Shown one piece after another: positions 7,371 through 9,332 of a stretch of 9,332 nucleotides of DNA (the first letter of the stretch is position 1; each line of letters starts with the position of its first letter). The stretch is taken from positions 1 to 9,332 of the forward strand of contig JAITDQ010000154.1 in the NCBI GenBank assembly GCA_031282485.1, read 5' to 3'. A program made the position numbers and the translations under genes. A model generated the notes under the pieces. The model saw only the letters and a list, made by a program, of their open reading frames with translations, did not search any database and was not told the origin of the DNA. The DNA comes from Tannerella sp. (GTDB taxonomy: Bacteria > Bacteroidota > Bacteroidia > Bacteroidales > Tannerellaceae).

Positions 7371-8108
7371 ATGAATAACATGCAAAACGTTTTGACTGTC
7401 CTGATTGTCGATGATGAATTTCACGCCCGGAAACTGCTGGCGGATTACGTTTCCAAAATTCCATTTCTGCGTTTGGCGGCGACCTGTCCGAATGTATTTG
7501 AGGCGATGGGCGTCATGCAAAAAGAACACATTGACCTGTTGATTTTAGACATCCTGATGCCCGGCATGACAGGCATAGACTTTGCCCGCAGCCTGAACAA
7601 AAGTCCGGTTGTCATCTTCTCGACCGCCTATTCCGAATACGCCGTCGAAAGTTACGAGTTGGAAGTGGCCGACTATCTGCTGAAACCCGTCGAATTTCCC
7701 CGTTTCCTGCAAGCCGTCTATAAAGCAAAAAGCCGGACGGAAGCCCAATCGCCGGCAGAGGAAATTCGTCATCCGCAAACGAAACGGGAAGAAGACAGTT
7801 TTATGATAATCAAAGACGGCGCAAAAATCTACAAAATACAGTATGCCGATTTGCTCTACGTGGAAGGGCAACGGGAATACGTCACATTTCACACGACAAA
7901 GCAAAAGATTACGGCTTTATACACATTGAAAAATCTGGAAGAAACCCTGCCGATTACTCTTTTTATGCGCATTCACAAATCCTATATTATTTCCGTCAGG
8001 CATATCGAATCAATAGATAGAAATGTATTGAAAATTGCGGGGGATACGCTGTTTATTGGTGGGAATTACAGGGAAGCTTTGATGAAAAGGCTGAATGGAG
8101 GGGATTAA
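7371..8108 (+). CDS. LytTR-family response regulator
   Basis: This is a DNA-binding transcription regulator, 245 residues, the normal length for the family. The receiver domain (~7-125) has the acidic pair D14-D15, phosphoacceptor D60 in LLILDILMPGMTG, T85 in FSTAYSEYAV and K105 in DYLLKPV, so all phosphorylation residues are present. A basic/acidic linker (~126-142) joins the LytTR DNA-binding domain (~144-242), with signature stretches DLLYVEGQREYVTFH and FMRIHKSYIISVRHIESI. It is co-transcribed with the sensor kinase (2-nt gap, ATG at 7371; a second Met at codon 4 is possible). Its gene is divergent from the efflux operon, and operator-like repeats lie between. The likely targets are therefore its own operon and the pump (inference). 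The complete receiver contrasts with the unusual kinase motif, so phosphorylation by another kinase or a small donor is possible. Confidence 0.95.
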   Translation: MNNMQNVLTVLIVDDEFHARKLLADYVSKIPFLRLAATCPNVFEAMGVMQKEHIDLLILDILMPGMTGIDFARSLNKSPVVIFSTAYSEYAVESYELEVADYLLKPVEFPRFLQAVYKAKSRTEAQSPAEEIRHPQTKREEDSFMIIKDGAKIYKIQYADLLYVEGQREYVTFHTTKQKITALYTLKNLEETLPITLFMRIHKSYIISVRHIESIDRNVLKIAGDTLFIGGNYREALMKRLNGGD

Positions 8109-8172
8109 ACTCTTCAAAAAAGCGTTTATTTATGGAAAATATGCCAAATGTCTTCCGCAACATATTGTTCTC

Positions 8173-8286
8173 CTATTTTGGAAGGTTTGCTGCAATTCTG
8201 AAATAATCGTTGAACAGAATATATTTCAATCCGCTTTTTTCATATTTTTTTATCAACCCCGCCCGTTTCAACTGTTCGATTGCCTC
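8173..8286 (-). pseudogene. Possible C-terminal remnant of an unrecognised small (winged-helix-like) protein
   Basis: On the minus strand, 37 sense codons run to a stop at 8173-8175. They read EAIEQLKRAGLIKKYEKSG followed by LKYILFNDYFRIAANLPK, which looks like a genuine C-terminus and resembles the end of a winged-helix fold. No ATG precedes it. Immediately upstream in the same frame is a TAA (8287-8289), and across that stop the frame continues as QERIGNVIALSE with plausible composition, reaching into the 3' end of the coupling-protein gene. I infer a decayed or truncated gene, or a nonsense change. It ends 64 bp from the convergent regulator stop, near the edge of the pump/regulator cassette. 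It may instead be chance coding. Confidence 0.35.
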
Positions 8287-8312
8287 TTATTCCGACAGTG
8301 CTATTACGTTTC

Positions 8313-9332
8313 CTATTCTTTCTTGACCAGATGCCGCAAATCCGGGTCATTCTCAATGCGCTTTAATTCCCCGGCGACAATCTGTTTCACGTCGGCTTTG
8401 ATTTGATTGTAGTTGTGTTCGATAACCTGCTGCATCAGGTCGTTTCCCGCGTCGTCCGTAAAGTCGGCAATGACGGGGATTTTTTTGTATGCCTTTGTCT
8501 CGGCGGCGACTTTTGCGTTATCGACTACAATCTCGGCATGAAAAATCTTCTGTTTGATGCGCTCGTCGAAGTTGTCCGACACCGAACCCACAAACATGCC
8601 CTGCGTGAGGTTGCTGATTTTGCTTGCCGGAATCAGCGAATCCAGTTGTGTGAATATGGATGTTGATTTGTCCTGCCGGTTGATAGTCATTGACTGCCGC
8701 TTCTGCAAAACCTTTCCGAAGCGTTCCGAAAGTGTTTTTGCCGATTCGCCGACCACCTGACCGGAAAAGATATTCCCCACCGTGTTCTGTACGACTTTGC
8801 TTTCCTTGTCGCCATAGTCGCGGTTCAACTGCGAAAAGTCCTGAAAGCCCAGACAGACAGCTACTTTATTGCTTCGGGCGGTGGCTATCAGATTGTCCAG
8901 TCCTCTGAAATAGATTGTCGGCAGCTCGTCGATGATAACCGAACTTTTTAACTGTCCCTTCTTGTTGATTAACTTAACGATACGGCTGTTATACAGTCCC
9001 AAAGCCGCGCTGTAAATGTTTCGACGGTCGGGATTGTTGCCTACACAAAGGATTTTCGGTTCGGCGGGATTGTTGATGTCCAACGTAAAATCGTTGCCGG
9101 TCATTACCCAATAGAGTTGCGGGCTTATCATTCTGGACAGCGGGATTTTAGCCGACGCTATCTGCCCTTGTAACTGGTCGGCGGCGCCTCCCTGCCAAGC
9201 GTCCATGAACAGGCTTAAATAGTTCTCCAACTGCGGATAAGAGGTTAATATCGGGAAAATATCCTCATATTTACGATTCAGAAACTCGATGGCGTGCGGA
9301 AAGGTACAATACTTGCCGTTTTCATAGATTTT
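8313..9332 (-). CDS. Conjugative coupling protein, MobC/TraG (VirD4-like) family, C-terminal part
   Basis: This is an inner-membrane ATPase that passes relaxase-bound DNA to a type IV secretion channel. About 339 residues are visible; the frame is open from the right window edge, so the start, the N-terminal membrane segments and Walker A lie outside. An apparent start at the TTG at 9230 is not the gene start, because 34 sense codons precede it. The Walker B motif is SSVIIDELPTIYF, followed by NLIATARSNKVAVCLGFQDFSQL, the usual pattern for the family. Later come VQNTVGNIFSGQVVGESAKTL and a positively and negatively charged helical tail ending DLRHLVKKE. Homologues in Bacteroidales conjugative elements are about 650-700 residues, so this is roughly the C-terminal half. 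The gene is convergent with the kinase/regulator pair across a 204-bp gap. This is the strongest sign that the pump cassette sits in or next to a conjugative element. Confidence 0.85.
   Translation of the reverse strand, partial: KIYENGKYCTFPHAIEFLNRKYEDIFPILTSYPQLENYLSLFMDAWQGGAADQLQGQIASAKIPLSRMISPQLYWVMTGNDFTLDINNPAEPKILCVGNNPDRRNIYSAALGLYNSRIVKLINKKGQLKSSVIIDELPTIYFRGLDNLIATARSNKVAVCLGFQDFSQLNRDYGDKESKVVQNTVGNIFSGQVVGESAKTLSERFGKVLQKRQSMTINRQDKSTSIFTQLDSLIPASKISNLTQGMFVGSVSDNFDERIKQKIFHAEIVVDNAKVAAETKAYKKIPVIADFTDDAGNDLMQQVIEHNYNQIKADVKQIVAGELKRIENDPDLRHLVKKE

Noticed and set aside
8095..8406. Plus-strand 103-codon open frame after the regulator
   Set aside because: It overlaps the regulator end, is rich in Phe/Cys/Tyr without family features, and runs antisense to the remnant and coupling-protein end.
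8313..9230. Coupling-protein gene starting at the TTG at 9230
   Set aside because: The frame is open for 34 more sense codons to the window edge, so this is an internal codon.
1..9332. RNA genes, CRISPR arrays, insertion sequences or attachment sites
   Set aside because: I saw no tRNA or rRNA-like stretch, no regular repeat-spacer array, no transposase and no terminal inverted repeats or target duplications flanking the cassette.

Overview
The window looks like a Bacteroidota (probably Bacteroidales) chromosome segment in or beside an integrative conjugative element. Three things support this. Both promoters I can place fit the Bacteroides-type layout (TTTG-like -33, 20-nt spacer, TAnnTTTG-like -7). 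The sensor/regulator pair is of the LytS/LytTR type common in that phylum. The right edge carries the C-terminal half of a MobC/TraG-type (VirD4-like) coupling protein. No organism name can be read from the sequence.

Layout, left to right. Positions 1-326 (minus) hold the N-terminal part of an unrecognised protein, frameshifted at a 7-base homopolymer and cut by the window edge. Positions 536-6047 (minus) hold a tripartite RND efflux operon transcribed outer membrane factor -> periplasmic adaptor -> inner membrane RND permease. Adaptor and permease overlap by 4 nt (ATGA). The permease is split by one missing base in a homopolymer at 3183-3188; restoring it gives 1034 residues with the proton-relay residues in place. 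Positions 6048-6306 are a divergent regulatory region. Positions 6307-8108 (plus) hold a LytS-family membrane sensor kinase and, 2 nt later, a LytTR response regulator. Positions 8109-8312 contain a possible broken gene remnant on the minus strand. Positions 8313-9332 (minus) hold the coupling protein, running off the right edge.

How it may work (inference): the two-component pair and the pump form a self-contained exporter-plus-sensor cassette, perhaps cargo of the conjugative element. The LytTR regulator probably acts on the shared intergenic region. That region has a 9-bp direct repeat with exact 21-bp periodicity just upstream of the kinase promoter, and an 11-bp exact repeat present once near each promoter. 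The pump promoter is a weaker match to consensus than the kinase promoter, which suits activator-dependent pump expression. The pump substrate cannot be told from sequence.

Points most worth attention: the kinase has Arg at the position of the conserved phosphoacceptor His of its family; the operator-like repeats; two opposite-sign homopolymer frameshifts, which may be assembly errors or real decay; and the remnant beside the coupling-protein gene. Gene-free stretches are all under 300 bases (327-535, 6048-6306, 8109-8312).
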